A stretch of DNA of 64,000 nt from Effrenium voratum (taxonomy: Eukaryota > Sar > Dinophyceae > Suessiales > Symbiodiniaceae): NCBI GenBank assembly GCA_963377175.1, contig CAUJNA010003241.1, forward strand, positions 365,001 through 429,000, in the 5' to 3' direction. The notes under the pieces were generated by a model. The model was not told the origin of the DNA and made no database searches. It saw only the letters and a list, made by a program, of their open reading frames with translations. Positions 1 through 10,139 of the stretch are shown piece by piece (the stretch's first letter is position 1; the number at the start of each line of letters is the position of its first letter). Both the position numbers and the translations under genes were made by a program.

Positions 1-405
1 ACCATGATGTGTTGCTATTCCGGGAAACATTTGTCAGCACCCATTTAGGGCCACCCAAATGTTGCTCTCACCTTGGATCAATTTGGTGTCAGCAACTTGA
101 GGGCAGTGGAGCAGCTGATCATTGGACCCCAATTGCTGAACAACACCCATGCAGGTTGTCGGTATAGGTGTCACATTGTAAAGTTGATCCGGGCCGCGTT
201 TTTTGGAGGGAACATTTATTTGGGGTCGACACGAAAGGCATACTCTTCTCGGATAGCTCATGTTTTTTGTATGTCGAATGAGAGTTGCCTTCCTAAAACC
301 CATGCCACCGAAACAGAAGAAGAAGAACAAAAACTAGACGACCCCCTCGGTTGCAGGTTCCTGAAACGACGGCCACCAGCGCCAGCCGCGTCACTAGTCG
401 CCCAG
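1..405. other. Non-coding stretch before the first recognisable exon
   Basis: No protein family or exon with clear boundaries is seen here. The frame that later encodes the EF-hand is open from 73, but codon use before 406 is not exon-like and an acceptor-like CAG lies at 403-405. It is probably the end of an intron from a gene that starts outside the window. Confidence 0.4.
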
Positions 406-513
406 GACAAAACGGGTGATGGCCAGCTCGACAAAGACGAGTTCTGGCGCTTCATCCAAACCATCGGCGGAATACCTCCAGAAGCCAGCGCCTATGCCAA
501 AGAGCAGCTTGGG
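406..513 (+). CDS. Exon with canonical EF-hand calcium-binding loop (EF-1)
   Basis: The frame starting at GAC 406 begins with a 12-residue EF-hand loop, DKTGDGQLDKDE. Asp at loop positions 1, 5 and 9, Gly at 6 and Glu at 12 are all present, as needed to bind calcium. It is followed by a helix starting FWRFI. The exon starts after an AG at 404-405 and its first base is G. The downstream end is less certain: a GA donor at 514 keeps phase 0 and joins to the second EF-hand exon at 1768, but coding may run to about 525. This is part of an EF-hand protein (calmodulin-like, calcium-dependent kinase or sensor); the parent protein cannot be named from these two exons. Confidence 0.7.
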
Positions 514-554
514 GAGCTGTGGAGATGCGGGTGTCATTCTTTTGAGGGTGCCGT

Positions 555-612
555 TTTTGTGTGTTTCCAAAGGGAAGCCAAAAGGAAAACCACCATTTTG
601 GCGAAAGACTCA
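555..612 (+). repeat. Family G repeat fragment
   Basis: It contains the dispersed string AAGGGAAGCCAAAAGGAAAAC followed within 20 bases by CCATTTTGG and then a C-rich stretch. Closely similar strings recur at 3112, 21409, 22914, 36776, 37793, 50278 and 57726, always in non-coding sequence. Confidence 0.45.
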
Positions 613-1422
613 CCCAAATGAGGTTTGGTCAAAAAGTCAACCGTAGTCCATGGTCTTAGGAGGTACATAGTGGGGCTCACATTATGCCCATAGCGGATGG
701 TGCATGACGGCAACCGCAGGCAGGTGGATTTGTTTTGGGCTTGGTTTGTTTGCTCTCCTTAGCTACCAAGTTCTGGCTGTGCCTTGCCCCCCTTCACGTC
801 CAACGAAAAAATCGACCTCCGAGTTGTGCCGCGCGTTCGAAACCCCCATGGAAGGCCGGCCGCGGTCTAAGGCCAGCCGCCCAGCCGCGGGTCAGTGGGT
901 GACGTTTGCGGTGCCCTTTACCCTAAACAGACGACTAGAACTGGGACGAAGTTGAAGCGCTCGAACGCTCGAAACGTGTGGGTGTTTGGGAACTTTTTGT
1001 GACCCACAGGGCTCTATACTTGATTGTTCCCTGGAAGAACTCGAGGCTTGAGCCTTCGCGACCCGTATGTGGGTGGCTCATCTCTTTCTTAGTTGGACCC
1101 CCCCCCCCCAACATGGATTTGGTTTTTCCTTTTGGTTTCCATTTAAACCACCCGAAACGGGTACCAACTCACAAAAAGAGGCCCCCACCCATTTCAGGGT
1201 CCGGTTGAAGTCGTCAGGCGGAGACTTGCACGAGACTCGGCGGCATTGGGTTGCGGCTGTCAGCCAGACATTGTTTGAGGGCTACTTGCTGGTGCTCAGA
1301 ACCTACTGAGCAGCAGCTGGGTTCAGGGGGTCCCTTAAAGTTCCCTAGGATGGATTAGAATTGGTCCACCATGAGCAGCCCAGCACTTTTCTACTTCAGA
1401 AACAATTGGGCCCTTTGTATTC

Positions 1423-1542
1423 TGGGCTGTTAGGCAATCCTTAATCCATCCCTTTAGTTTCCAAAGTGGTCCACTTTGGTCGTGGTTTCCTTTTTTGGGA
1501 TTATGGATTGGGACTGGCCAGCACTCCATTTTGAACAGCCCA
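1423..1542 (+). mobile_element. Family H element, copy 1 (TGGGCTGTT inverted ends)
   Basis: A 120 bp unit bounded by TGGGCTGTT and its reverse complement AACAGCCCA. It shares internal strings with the copy at 16667-16790 (CAATCCTTAATCC-like and ATTATGGATTGGGACTGGCCA). A further AACAGCCCA occurs at 1555-1563. It has no coding capacity and looks like a small non-autonomous inverted-repeat element within the EF-hand intron. Confidence 0.6.
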
Positions 1543-1630
1543 GGTGAGGTTTTTGAACAGCCCATCCGCTTGTCAAGGTCAGCAGCCGTTGCCTCATGTC
1601 CACCGGTCATTTGCAGGTACCATAAATCAA

Positions 1631-1742
1631 CTAGTTGGTGCCCTTCTCTCCCCTTTTTTTGGGGAAGGGTTCCCCTACTAAAATAGACTACAGGAGCAAA
1701 AAGGGTACCCTTATTCTATCCTCTCTACTGGTTTGGACCTAG
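1631..1742 (+). mobile_element. Family A introner-like element, copy A1
   Basis: A member of the family with core strings GGGTTCCCCTACTAAAATAG, GGTACCCTTATTCTA and the 3' end TTTGGACCTAG. It lies inside the intron between the two EF-hand exons, ending 25 bp before the acceptor at 1767. Its 5' end is divergent (CTAGTTGG instead of CTAGGTCC). The orientation matches the host gene. Confidence 0.7.
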
Positions 1743-1767
1743 TCAAAGAGGGGAGGTGGCTCCTTAG

Positions 1768-1839
1768 GAGTTCATCGATGTGGACAACTCCGGCACGATT
1801 ACCTTCGACGAGTTCCTGAATTGGGTGCCGTGCATGCAG
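1768..1839 (+). CDS. Exon with second canonical EF-hand loop (EF-2)
   Basis: The frame from GAG 1768 reads EFI and then the loop DVDNSGTITFDE, with Asp at 1 and 3, Ser at 5, Gly at 6 and Glu at 12, followed by FLNWVPCM. All calcium-ligand positions have acceptable residues. The exon follows CTTAG, and its first base is G, giving the AG|G acceptor seen across the window. The 3' end is placed at a GA donor (1840) but could be later. Joined to 406-513 it forms a two-EF-hand block with a short linker, as expected of a paired EF-hand lobe. Confidence 0.7.
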
Positions 1840-2904
1840 GAATCAAAGCGAGCGCTGGCGGTGCTCCCCCGTCGGACGACTCCTTTTCCTGGAGCCCCCC
1901 CTTTCTCCTGAGCTGACACGGCACAGTGTGGTGGGGGGCATGAGTAAAACTAGCGAATGTCGCAGTTCAGAGCAGAAGGTGGCTTGCCTTCTCCAAACGC
2001 CAAGGTCCAATGACGATCTGGGCATCCCGAATTTACAAGTCGAACACATTCTTGGGCTGGTGAATCATCCCAGAATCCTGTGGGTTGCGGGAGTACCTCG
2101 TTTTGGGGTGGTTGATTCTTGTGGTGAATGAATGATTTTTTAATCCCCAAGACTGTGGTCATGATTTGTTTGTTGCTGCGGATATCGTATGTTCATTGGC
2201 CGAGGTTGCTCCCCTTAAACCCGTCTCTTGGGGGGTGACCTGGTCGAAGCACCCTGCCTCTCTGTAGGGGTGGGCATGGACCCCCTCATCTGGACTTGCT
2301 CAGTGGATCCCTCATCCTTTTCCTTCGACAAGTAGGGGCCCCTCTGTTTGAAACCAACCAACCAAAGCTGCAGCCGTTCTTCTCATCACTAGGCCGAGAC
2401 GTTTTAACAACCACGATGCCCGGGTTTTGGTCGGTGTCCCTCGAGGGTCTTTGTAGCCTTTCCCAGGGCGCCATGCACGGCGGTTTTGGGAAAGCACGGC
2501 TCCCATTTTTTTTTCCCCGAGAGGTGCGCCGCATTTCTGGGCGCCTGATTTTTTCACAGCTGCCTTCTCATTTTCTTGAGAAGGCGCGCTTTTTCTGGAG
2601 GAGCCCACAAAATCTGGAGGCCCCGCGTATCCAGAGTCCCGCTTACCCAAAAAGGGGTGTGCCCTCAAAGCAAGTCCCTTGCCTGGCGGCAGCGCTAGGC
2701 GGCACTAGGCTGCATGTTGCGCTTCTCAAAGTCCATTTACTTTCGCCCTTCAAGCCACGGCGATTTTGAGAAATGTATCTTGGGACCCAGTTCTCTACTT
2801 AAAAAAATCACTGTGGGTTAGCGCAACTTGGAGCCCTTTTAGTTTGTTTGGGGTGCGTGTAGCATCAACAGCTCTGGCAAGTTCCCCTTTTTTCTCCTCA
2901 CCAG
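1840..2904. other. Non-coding interval after the EF-hand exons
   Basis: Several frames are open by chance, but I see no exon with both boundaries and coherent codon use. The stretch from 2470 to 2700 is GC-rich without a preferred frame. Probably intron or intergenic. Confidence 0.35.
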
Positions 2905-3023
2905 CCTCTCGGCGCGGATCTTTTGGCGGCCGAACTCGGCGGAAGCCTTCGAATCCGGCCGGTTTGAGGTGTATCCGGACAGAGAGCTCCGGATGCTGGA
3001 GAAAGTTAAGAGCCTTCAACGAG
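2905..3023 (+). CDS. Unidentified exon (FWRPNSAEAF / YPDRELRMLEKVK)
   Basis: The exon follows a pyrimidine-rich tract ending CACCAG at 2904. The frame gives ARIFWRPNSAEAF and then VYPDRELRMLEKVKSLQRG, with strong G/C third positions throughout and a predicted helical C-terminal part. It ends in phase 1 before a GC donor at 3024, and this phase fits exon 3768-3900 exactly. An alternative shorter exon in another frame (GADLLAAELGGS, ending at the GT near 2961) cannot be excluded. No family recognised. Confidence 0.45.
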
Positions 3024-3767
3024 GCGCCCTGAGAAATTATGTTTTGGTTCGGCCGGCGGGTGCACCGAAGATGGGTCTGCCCTGTTTTTTAGGCGGACCC
3101 GCTTTTTGGATGGTTGTAAAAGGAAGCCAAAGAGGAAAACCGAAGGGCATTATTGGGGTCCCCTAACAAAAGACAGGCCGGAATATAAATATACCAGAGT
3201 ATCTGAGATTTTGGTTTGGGGGCAGAAGCTGAGATGTTTTTTGATCTGCCCAAACGGGTGCAGTGCCCCGAGTAACCAAAGGTGTTCTCGTCCCCTCCCT
3301 ACTGCTAGAGTCCCGGCTTCAGAAAATGCTTGCCAAGGGTGGCAAGTCGGCTTGGGCTTCCCACCATTTGTCTATTCGGGGGAATCCGGGAAGGCAGGTA
3401 ATTCCAGGCATTTGTGTTGAGGTCAACGCAACGTTTCAGAGAGGTCACGCCGCCTGCGGCTGATCGGGCAAAGAGTTTTAGTCGACAAGCCGGTCTCCAA
3501 AAAGAAAACGGGCTGTGTGGTTGTAGGGGGGTTCAATTAAGGGATGGCTTTCTTGATGCGTGAAAGGGCTCGAAAGAGGATGTGGGCGTGTCTGTCCAGG
3601 CGAAAGGGTGTCAGATGGTTGAGTCGAGAGATGTCGCTTCGGCTGGTGAGCTTATCCAGATTAACATAGAACTCACAGCATGGTTTGTCCAGTTTCCGCA
3701 CCAGAAGTTTGGTGCTTTGGTCGGGGCTCCTCCTGTCTCTTCCCCTTGGCTTCCGATCTCGCGCAAG
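3024..3767. other. Probable intron between exon 2905-3023 and exon 3768-3900
   Basis: Phase-compatible GC...AG intron. It contains a family G fragment near 3112-3168 and no exon-like islands. Confidence 0.4.
3112..3168 (+). repeat. Family G repeat fragment
   Basis: AAAAGGAAGCCAAAGAGG followed by an ATTGGGGTCCCC-type tail, related to the copies at 555, 21409 and 36776. Confidence 0.4.
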
Positions 3768-3900
3768 ATGAGATGGTGAAAATGGATAGCTACCGCGCCC
3801 CCGAGAAGCCGCTCATGGAGACGCGGCCTGGAAAGCCGGTCGCCACCCGGCGAGAAGCATCTGACAAGTCCAAGAGGGACAGACAGACTGGGTCCACCAG
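3768..3900 (+). CDS. Unidentified charged exon (DEMVKMDSYRAPEKP)
   Basis: After a long pyrimidine tract ending GCGCAAG, the frame reads DEMVKMDSYRAPEKPLME and then a basic, Lys/Arg-rich segment ending in DRQTGST. The first Asp codon is split and is completed by the single G left over at the end of exon 2905-3023, so the two exons agree in phase. It ends in phase 2 at ACCAG before a GTTTGG donor (3901). The basic stretch suggests a flexible linker. Function unknown. Confidence 0.45.
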
Positions 3901-5096
3901 GTTTGGCCTCATTGAGGTTTTCGTGCAGACTATACACCTTTACAAACATGTGGCCATGGGTCATAACCTATGCCGAGCCATTTTGGAACGGAACACCCAT
4001 GTACCACCTATTTTGATGTCACCAGGGGTACAGGGTTTTGACCCACAGCCATGTTAGTAACCAGAACCAACTTGATGTTTTCGTAAAGCCTAGACACCTT
4101 TGTGACATGTTGTAGCCATGTTAGAGCCAACAGCCAGTGGGTTTTGGTCGCAGCTCAAATGGTATTGTGCTTTTTGTTGGAGTTGGTACTCTTTTCAGGC
4201 CAATTTCAGGCGGGTTCAACACATACCCCAATTGTGCGCGTGCGGATACCCGTTTCACTGTTTGTTTTTGGTTTTAAACGGGTTCTGATTGCTTGCACCA
4301 AAGTACTCGTACAATTATTAATGCATGTAGTATTTGAAACGAACCCATGAGCCTATCATGTACCCCGCAAAATTGTTTCCCTTTCTTTTGGGGGAGGTTT
4401 TGGTTCGACATGATCTAACAAGTGGCTTTCGGGGTGTCGATTTCTTATTTCAGGTTAGGTGACGCATGATGGGGGCTGCTTGGGGGCGTGTTTTCTGGGG
4501 ATGCCCTTGCTAAGGATTGTTTAAAGAGAAAACAAAAGGCAACCAACCATGTTTGGAGGTAACTTGACGCATACCCACATTCTGTCAGTGCTTTTCCTAT
4601 CCGCGGCAAGCAAGCAAAACCCGAAAAGACAACCTACGACAATCGGGAGAGACACTGGGACGCGTATTCCTGCCCAGGGTTTCAAGGAGGTGGTTTTTGG
4701 GGGGTCCTTTGGCCTGCATCACAAGAACTGCCTGTCAAAAGTCCGACCTTTATGATAATTTGAACTGACAAATCTGTTGGTAGTCAATGCTTGGATTGAA
4801 GGTGCCAATTTCCGCACAGCCAGGGAGACGAAACACCCATGTGTCGCTGTGTGTTTTGGGATCAAAATCATATTGTGTGTTTGATTCACGCCAATATGGT
4901 TTGCCACCACCAGTTGCAACAACAAGGGCGCACATCCCTTGGTTGTCAAGGTTGCATCTAAGCAGACTTCCAGACAAGGACGCTGATCGCGGAGATCCCT
5001 CAGATTCCCGGTCGAATCCAGGATTTAGGGTTCAGACTCTGCCAAACTCGGGCAATTCACAAGATCCGTCCGTTTGCGCAAACGGAAAATGACCAG
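3901..5096. other. Non-coding interval with family J repeat
   Basis: Holds family J repeat copy 1 and several short direct repeats (ACCCATGT, CAGCCATGTTAG). No exon recognised; the base composition is near 45-50% GC. Confidence 0.35.
3992..4056 (+). repeat. Family J repeat, copy 1
   Basis: The string ACACCCATGTACCACCTATT, then TTGATGT and CACCAGGGGT, ending TTTTGACCCACAGCCATGTT, is nearly identical to 17853-17924. The 3' end resembles the TTTTGACCCACAGC end of families D and E. Confidence 0.6.
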
Positions 5097-5231
5097 ACCC
5101 ACCGGCGCCACGTTTGGTTTCGTTTCGCGGGCTTGCTTCGCCGCCATTTTTCCCCCACCGCTGGAGCTTGGCCCAAGGGAGCCGAACGAGTCGGGCTCCG
5201 GGGCTGGGTATACCTCCTGAGTTTCTTTGGA
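5097..5231 (+). CDS. Exon-like island, frame uncertain
   Basis: A GC-rich island after GACCAG is open in two + frames. The frame that is phase-compatible with exon 3768-3900 (needing one base to complete AG|A) reads RRHVWFRFAGLLRR and later VGLRGWVYLLSFFGRLAT, a hydrophobic, possibly membrane-associated stretch. The other frame reads GATFGFVSRACFAAIF and LELGPREPNESG. A GC donor at 5232 would end the first. No family recognised. Confidence 0.35.
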
Positions 5232-6390
5232 AGACTTGCGACGGCCCACTGAGCTGCCATTGCTTTTTGCTCCAGGGAAGCGCAAGCCAAGGTTTCGAGC
5301 GCCAACTGATGGATTCCCAGTTGCCATGTTACTTGGTTCTACTACCCGGTCTTATGCAGGTTATAGTAAAGCCCATAGACCTGTATAACCATCTTTGGGT
5401 TTTGGAAACGGTTGACTCGGCAGCCAAGCCGTTTTCCTCACTGTTTTTGGTGCTTTCGTTCGACCCCCTGCGTCCAAGTGCTTGTGTAACATGTTGTGGG
5501 CGCCGAGGTCTTGCAGTTTTGGGCGCCTCGGCATTGCCGCCGGCACAACGTTTGGGCGGGACCATTCCGACGGCTGAAAGCTATGGCTGAAAGCTATGGG
5601 GTCTGTGCCCAGATATGGCAGCTTTCAGGGAGGGTTTTTAGAATAGTCTATGGCTCATGGTCAGGTGAATCTTCATCCCCTCGAAATACCCATCTTTTTT
5701 GCAGCATGATGCGAACTGAGTAAAGAAGGAGGCACTTACGATTAGAAGCCAGGTTCTTCCAAATATGTCTGTGGGTCAAAACCAATCGGATCCCATTTTG
5801 GGGTAGGCGCACCCCCCATTTTCGGCTTTATTTTCGTGGACATTGGGATGTTCACTGGGGGGAAAAGGGATTTTGACCCATGGCCGTATGTACCCTAAGA
5901 AAAGTGGGCCCATGTCCGCGGGAGCGGGTTTTTGTGCCTCATGGCAGTCTCTAGCTCACTGGCCGGCGCCTGCCTTGAAAGGGAGGGTTTATGGGAGGCT
6001 TTGAAATGGAGGCTGAATCAGTTCATTCCCTTTTTTTGGTGAATCATGTCAGTATGGGAATCATGTTTGGTGAATCATTTCTTTTTTGGATGAGCTACAC
6101 TCCCTCAAACAGAGGGAAGCTCCCAGAAGGCCTCTGTAAATGGAAGGAGGTGGGGGTAGGTGGAAGCTTCCATGTTGGCGGAGGGGAAAGGTGGAAACCT
6201 TGGGTTCTCCCTTTACCCATTTTTCCTGAAGCCAACCCACCCGGAGGTCGCAAAGGAGAAACATGACTTCTCAACTTCAGGTGTCCAGGCAAACCCGAGC
6301 CTGAAGTCAAGTTGAAATCGGGCCGAGTGATTTTCCGGGTGATGTTTAAAGATCACCCTTTTGGCATGCAGTGAGATTCCTTGTGTGGCC
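5232..6390. other. Non-coding interval with family E repeat
   Basis: Contains family E copy 1 (5769-5886) and a weak GC-rich patch at 5500-5590 open in two frames (an ASALPPAQRLGG-like reading). Nothing here can be assigned as a gene. Confidence 0.35.
5769..5886 (+). mobile_element. Family E inverted-end element, copy 1
   Basis: Starts TGTGGGTCAAAACC and ends TTTTGACCCATGGCC, an inverted pair. The internal strings GGATCCCATTTTGG, GGCTTTATTTT and GGGATGTTCACTGGGG recur in the copies at 9886-10031, 36970-37106 and, inverted, 61204-61331. Confidence 0.65.
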
Positions 6391-6504
6391 AGGTCCCCCA
6401 GTAATGCCCGTTGACCCTTTTTTTGGGGGGCGGGTTCCCCTACTAAAATAGACTAAAGAAAAAAGTTGGTACCCTTATGCTAACCTCTCTACTGGAGGAC
6501 CTAG
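6391..6504 (+). mobile_element. Family A introner-like element, copy A2
   Basis: Begins AGGTCCCCCAGTAATGCCC and ends GGAGGACCTAG, so its termini are inverted repeats (AGGTCC / GGACCT) that also supply a GT donor and an AG acceptor. The element ends exactly where a short coding-like frame starts (6505). Confidence 0.8.
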
Positions 6505-6567
6505 GTGGTGATGTTTAAGGGTTCTGAAGAAAAGCTTGCGAACTTTGAAGTGGCACAGATTGAATGA
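6505..6567 (+). CDS. Possible short terminal exon abutting element A2
   Basis: Directly after the AG that ends A2, the phase-0 frame reads VVMFKGSEEKLANFEVAQIE and then TGA. Length and composition are exon-like, but there is no family match, and the upstream exon is only a short candidate ending GGCCAG at 6392. If real, it would be the 3' end of a gene whose last intron is A2 itself. Confidence 0.3.
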   Translation: MVMFKGSEEKLANFEVAQIE

Positions 6568-7037
6568 GCCGCTGCAGGCGGATTTCTTTTGCGGTCGTCA
6601 GATTGGTACCGAGAGAGATAGGAAAGGCGACCAAAGAAAGCAGGAGGGATATTGGTACTCCCCTGCAAGCTAAGATGGAACCCAACTTGCATGTTGAACC
6701 GACTAAGTAGGTTAAAACCATGGTTCCGAGGGGTCCAACCCCAGTTGCCCAAGTTCTGACCATGGTTGTATATAACCTACTTGCTAAGTTGGTTGGACAT
6801 CTGAGAACAAGGATACCCTTGAACAGGAAGATTGCTCACGCCATGGCTTTAGGCTTCCACGTCAATCTGGGCAAGGGATTTGATCTGCCTATTTTATACC
6901 AAGCTCACCTGGAAGTGTAACGAGCTCACCGTGGTAAAGGTCCTTTGCTTGGGGATCCCTTAGTTGAGCTTTGTAATTATAGCAAAATGTTTTCAGATTT
7001 GTTACACGCCTTGCCAGCGTGTTTTGGTTTGGCCCAG
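6568..7037. other. Non-coding interval
   Basis: No exon with coherent boundaries and no repeat family member recognised. Confidence 0.3.
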
Positions 7038-7091
7038 ATCGGCTCAGCCTACCAGTACATGGCAGAGCGAATCAAGCTCACTCTCTCGCAG
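7038..7091 (+). CDS. Unidentified short exon (IGSAYQYMAERIKLTLSQ)
   Basis: Eighteen codons in phase 0-0, preceded by GGCCCAG and followed by a GC donor (CAG|GC). The peptide IGSAYQYMAERIKLTLSQ has strong third-position G/C and is flanked by stop codons outside the proposed splice sites. Family unknown. It is superficially like a kinase activation segment (G-x-x-Y-M-A-x-E) but the spacing is wrong. Confidence 0.4.
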
Positions 7092-7707
7092 GCTTGAGCA
7101 CGTCGCTTTGTGCGGGAGGGTTGGGAGGTTTGGGTGCGTTTCGGTGAAGTGTCACATGGGGTGATCAATATTCTATGGGCCCCGAACTGACCCCGGGTTG
7201 AAATATCACCTTTCTGGGGATCTTTCAACCAATGGTCACCCTATGTAAAGACCTTTCGCCCCCATGTGCGAACTCACTGCAATGAGTTTGCAGCTTTTGC
7301 TGCAAGGGAGTTCTGTGCGTCAATCCTTAAACATGGCGGCCTGGGTTCGGTTTGCGCGACAGCAAGCAACAATGTGGCCTTCCATTTCTTTGAGGGCAAG
7401 AGGACGATCTGCCTTGTGAGACCACTGGCATCATGATTGCTACCTTACTAATTAACCGAATCTTACCATGGTTGTTGTTGGGAAACATTTTACATTTTTG
7501 CTGATTGTGGTTCTTTTCACATAGTGGTTGAAATCCAACCACCTAGCTGCTAAAACTTTTGAAAATGTTTGCTCCCCAAACCTAACCAAGTTAAGGATCC
7601 GTACCTCAGGACTTCTTAACGCAGGCGTGCAGCAGTACCTTGATAGAGGAGAACACCATGCTATGTTTCCGTGAAGGTTGGTAAATGCAGGCCTTGACTG
7701 GGCCTAG
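7092..7707. other. Probable intron, nothing recognised
   Basis: Moderately AT-rich, no exon-like island. Confidence 0.3.
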
Positions 7708-7793
7708 ATCCGCAGAAAGCTTCGCCCTTCCGGCGAGCAGAGCAATTTGTGGCGATGCAACAATCGGCCTCTGGTTCAGAGCACGTGACTCAA
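7708..7793 (+). CDS. Unidentified exon (PQKASPFRRAEQFVAMQQ)
   Basis: The frame reads PQKASPFRRAEQFVAMQQ, then SASGSEHVTQ, and stops at a good GTGAGG donor (7794). It starts after CTAG at 7707 in phase 1. The stop at 695-697 in the same frame shows that coding does not extend upstream. Function unknown. Confidence 0.4.
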
Positions 7794-8265
7794 GTGAGGG
7801 GGTTGTGGGAGAGTACAAGGGAGTCCTGAGCAAAATGCACTACGTAGAGGCACATGACTTTGGGCATTAGTTTAGTGGGTTCCTGGTTTCATGCCATCGA
7901 CAGACCATGACATTTCCGGCGCGGGCCTAGGCCTAGAGGATCCCATGTTATGCCAAAGAGGCTTCCGCGCGTGCGGCGGGATTCGAAGGACACCTCTGGG
8001 CAAGTTCATTGGGCGACATGGGGAGTCCCAAAGTTGGCGGCGGGGCGCTAATGTTCGGTCAAAACAAATATGCTTCTCCTGGTGGGTTGCCCAGTTGCCC
8101 AGTGGTGCCGTTTTTGCTCCTTTTTGGGAAGGGGTGCCCTTTAAAGTCAACCCACCAAAAAAGGACACCACTTCTTTCCCATGGCCACTGGGCATCTGAG
8201 GTTGGACGCATCTCGCGTCTTTTTTTCTCGGGTGATCCGTTTTTGGGTTTTGCCCCTTCGCGCAG
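7794..8265. other. Probable intron with family F element
   Basis: Holds family F copy 1 (8097-8193), followed by a pyrimidine-rich run into the acceptor CGCAG at 8265. Confidence 0.4.
8097..8193 (+). mobile_element. Family F inverted-end element, copy 1
   Basis: Starts GCCCAGTGGTGCCG and ends CATGGCCACTGGGC (inverted ends). The internal strings GGGGTGCCCTTTAAAGTCAA and CACCAAAA recur at 17698-17842 and, weaker, at 16799-16888. Confidence 0.65.
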
Positions 8266-8368
8266 CGTTCGGAGCTGTCGGTGCCAGCTCTTCACCACGA
8301 ACCAAGTGCAGTGGGAGTTCAAAGAAGACAACCGCGCCTTGGCCCAACGTCAGACTTCCCTCATGGAA
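8266..8368 (+). CDS. Unidentified exon (CQLFTTNQVQWEFKEDNRAL)
   Basis: Preceded by a long T-rich tract and GCGCAG. The frame reads VRSCRCQLFTTNQVQWEFK then EDNRALAQRQTSLME and ends in phase 0 before GTTACA (8369). Codons prefer G/C in third position. No family recognised; the sequence looks like part of a globular or helical domain. Confidence 0.45.
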
Positions 8369-9885
8369 GTTACAGGTCTCCGGAGGGGGGGGGAGGTGCC
8401 TTGGTGCAGATCTAAACATACTGAAGTTACAGAAGTTACAGAATCCCAGAAATCCGGATTCCCCTCTTTTAGCGGAAATCTCATCTGCGGGAAGGCTTGA
8501 GGCCACACTTTTTGAGGGGACAAACAAAAACGGCGGGTTCTCCTTCTGGTTTCCCTTTAAACTGCACTGAAGAAAGGGCACAAAAATGGACACCCAAATT
8601 GGAAAGATCAGCAGGCCAAGTGTTCTTTGGGGGAGGTGGGTCGTTGCGGTCAGAGGGATCCTACAGTGTGTTTCCCAAATCAGTGGATGTTGGCCACATT
8701 CCTTCTTTTCAAAGAATGAGGACTGACCTCCAACAACTTTGGGGGTTCCCCAGAAAACAACGAATAGGAGGCTCCCCCAACAAATCACACACCCACTTTC
8801 GAGGAGCCAATTTGGTCTGAATGTGGCATTGACATGAGGACACGAATGGGCAAGAAGCTAGACACCATCTAGGTTTCTGTCATCAAGGAATGCTTGTTAT
8901 CCATGCCACATCATCTTCTGAATGAGGAAACCAAACATGGAGCCCTTTGACATACGGGTGTGTCTTGTTTGTGAGTTGGTGCCAACCATTTTCAGGTCTC
9001 CTTATTTTGAGACATACCCATGTTTCTCATTTGACCAGACGTCAGTTTTGTAATCGGGCAGCGATTGTCCATCGTACTTTTGTTGCCCGCAAGCCGCCAA
9101 GTGTGGTTCACTTGAATTGACAATCCCAAGATAACATGGAGGCGCAATGGGATCCCAAGATGACACAGCAACATGCCTGAACCGCCCATATCTGGCATTT
9201 GTTTTTGCAATCCAAAGACAACATGCCAGCGAAACAAGCAAGAATGACCGCTGACAACAGCATGCGCTGAGAACAGTGCAGTATACAACGCTTTAGTCTA
9301 GAGTCTAGACGCACGATGCAAAGAATCGTGCCACGCAACAACTTCCTGTGAACTATTCGAGGGATTTCCAAAATGGCAATGGTTACCTTGGGTTTCCCTT
9401 TCAAGCAACCCTAAACAGCATAGCACCAAAAAGACACACCCATATAGTACGCTTTTATGGGGCGAACTGACCCCTCCTAGCAAGGGTTTGTTTGGGAATC
9501 GTCCCAAACCTTATGCGTGGCCACGACTGTCACGTCCAGTTCAAAGACATGTTGTTCGACTTACACCGGCTGCCACCCTGGCCCCCTAGTAAAGAGAAAC
9601 CAGAAGGTTGTTTAGAATTTACAGCAAAAGGGGGGTGAAGCATTTTTTGGGCGACCCGCCCAGTTGTCTCCTCCTCCCTCCCTCCCTTCCGCCCAAAGCC
9701 CCGAGCAGTGAGCCGGGAGTTTCTTAGCGACCTTGAGGCGTGAACGGCACCTGCAGCCGCGTGGTGGCGAAGGCGCCCCCCGTTTTGAGCTGGAGGTGTC
9801 AAGCAAAATGACTTCTCCAAGCCATTTGTGTGATAGGGAATCTCCTTGTGGGGGTTAGCCATCCCTCAAAACTTGTCATTCTGAC
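8369..9885. other. Non-coding interval
   Basis: A GC-rich patch at 9660-9790 is open in two frames on each strand but has no clear acceptor or donor. Small repeats such as GAAGTTACA occur at 8424-8446. No gene assigned. Confidence 0.3.
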
Positions 9886-10031
9886 GTGTGGCTGTGGTTG
9901 TCAACACCGTTTTGGTTGATCCCATTTTGGTTGGTAGGTGAATTCACCACCCATTTTAGGCTTCCCATTTTAGTGGTTGGATTGGATCGGATGTTCACTG
10001 GAATTACGATTTGGGTTTTGATCCATAGCCA
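9886..10031 (+). mobile_element. Family E inverted-end element, copy 2
   Basis: From GTGGCTGTGGTTGTCAA to TTTTGATCCATAGCCAC, inverted ends. The internal strings GATCCCATTTTGG and GGTGAATTCACCACCCATTTT match copies 3 and 4. Confidence 0.65.
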
Positions 10032-10139
10032 CTTGCTGGTGCGAGAGATGCAGGGAAGGAGAAATGGAATGAACCATAGAATCCACGGGACCCCTGGGTT
10101 CATTCCCACATTCCCTACTGAGTACCAGCAAGATGATAG

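Larger units (their letters stand above)
514..1767. other. Intron between the two EF-hand exons, carrying repeat elements
   Basis: This interval separates two EF-hand exons that join in phase 0. It contains a family G fragment (555-612), the family H element (1423-1542) and family A element A1 (1631-1742). No convincing exon is seen, although several short open frames exist. Confidence 0.5.

Noticed and set aside
4095..4130. Sequence resembling the dinoflagellate spliced leader (GTAGCCAT-TT-G)
   Set aside because: Only short partial identity (GTAGCCATGTTAGAGCC); no full 22-nt leader relic was found on either strand.
7038..7091. Kinase activation-loop motif in GSAYQYMAERI
   Set aside because: The GTxxYMAPE spacing is not met and the key Pro-Glu is missing.
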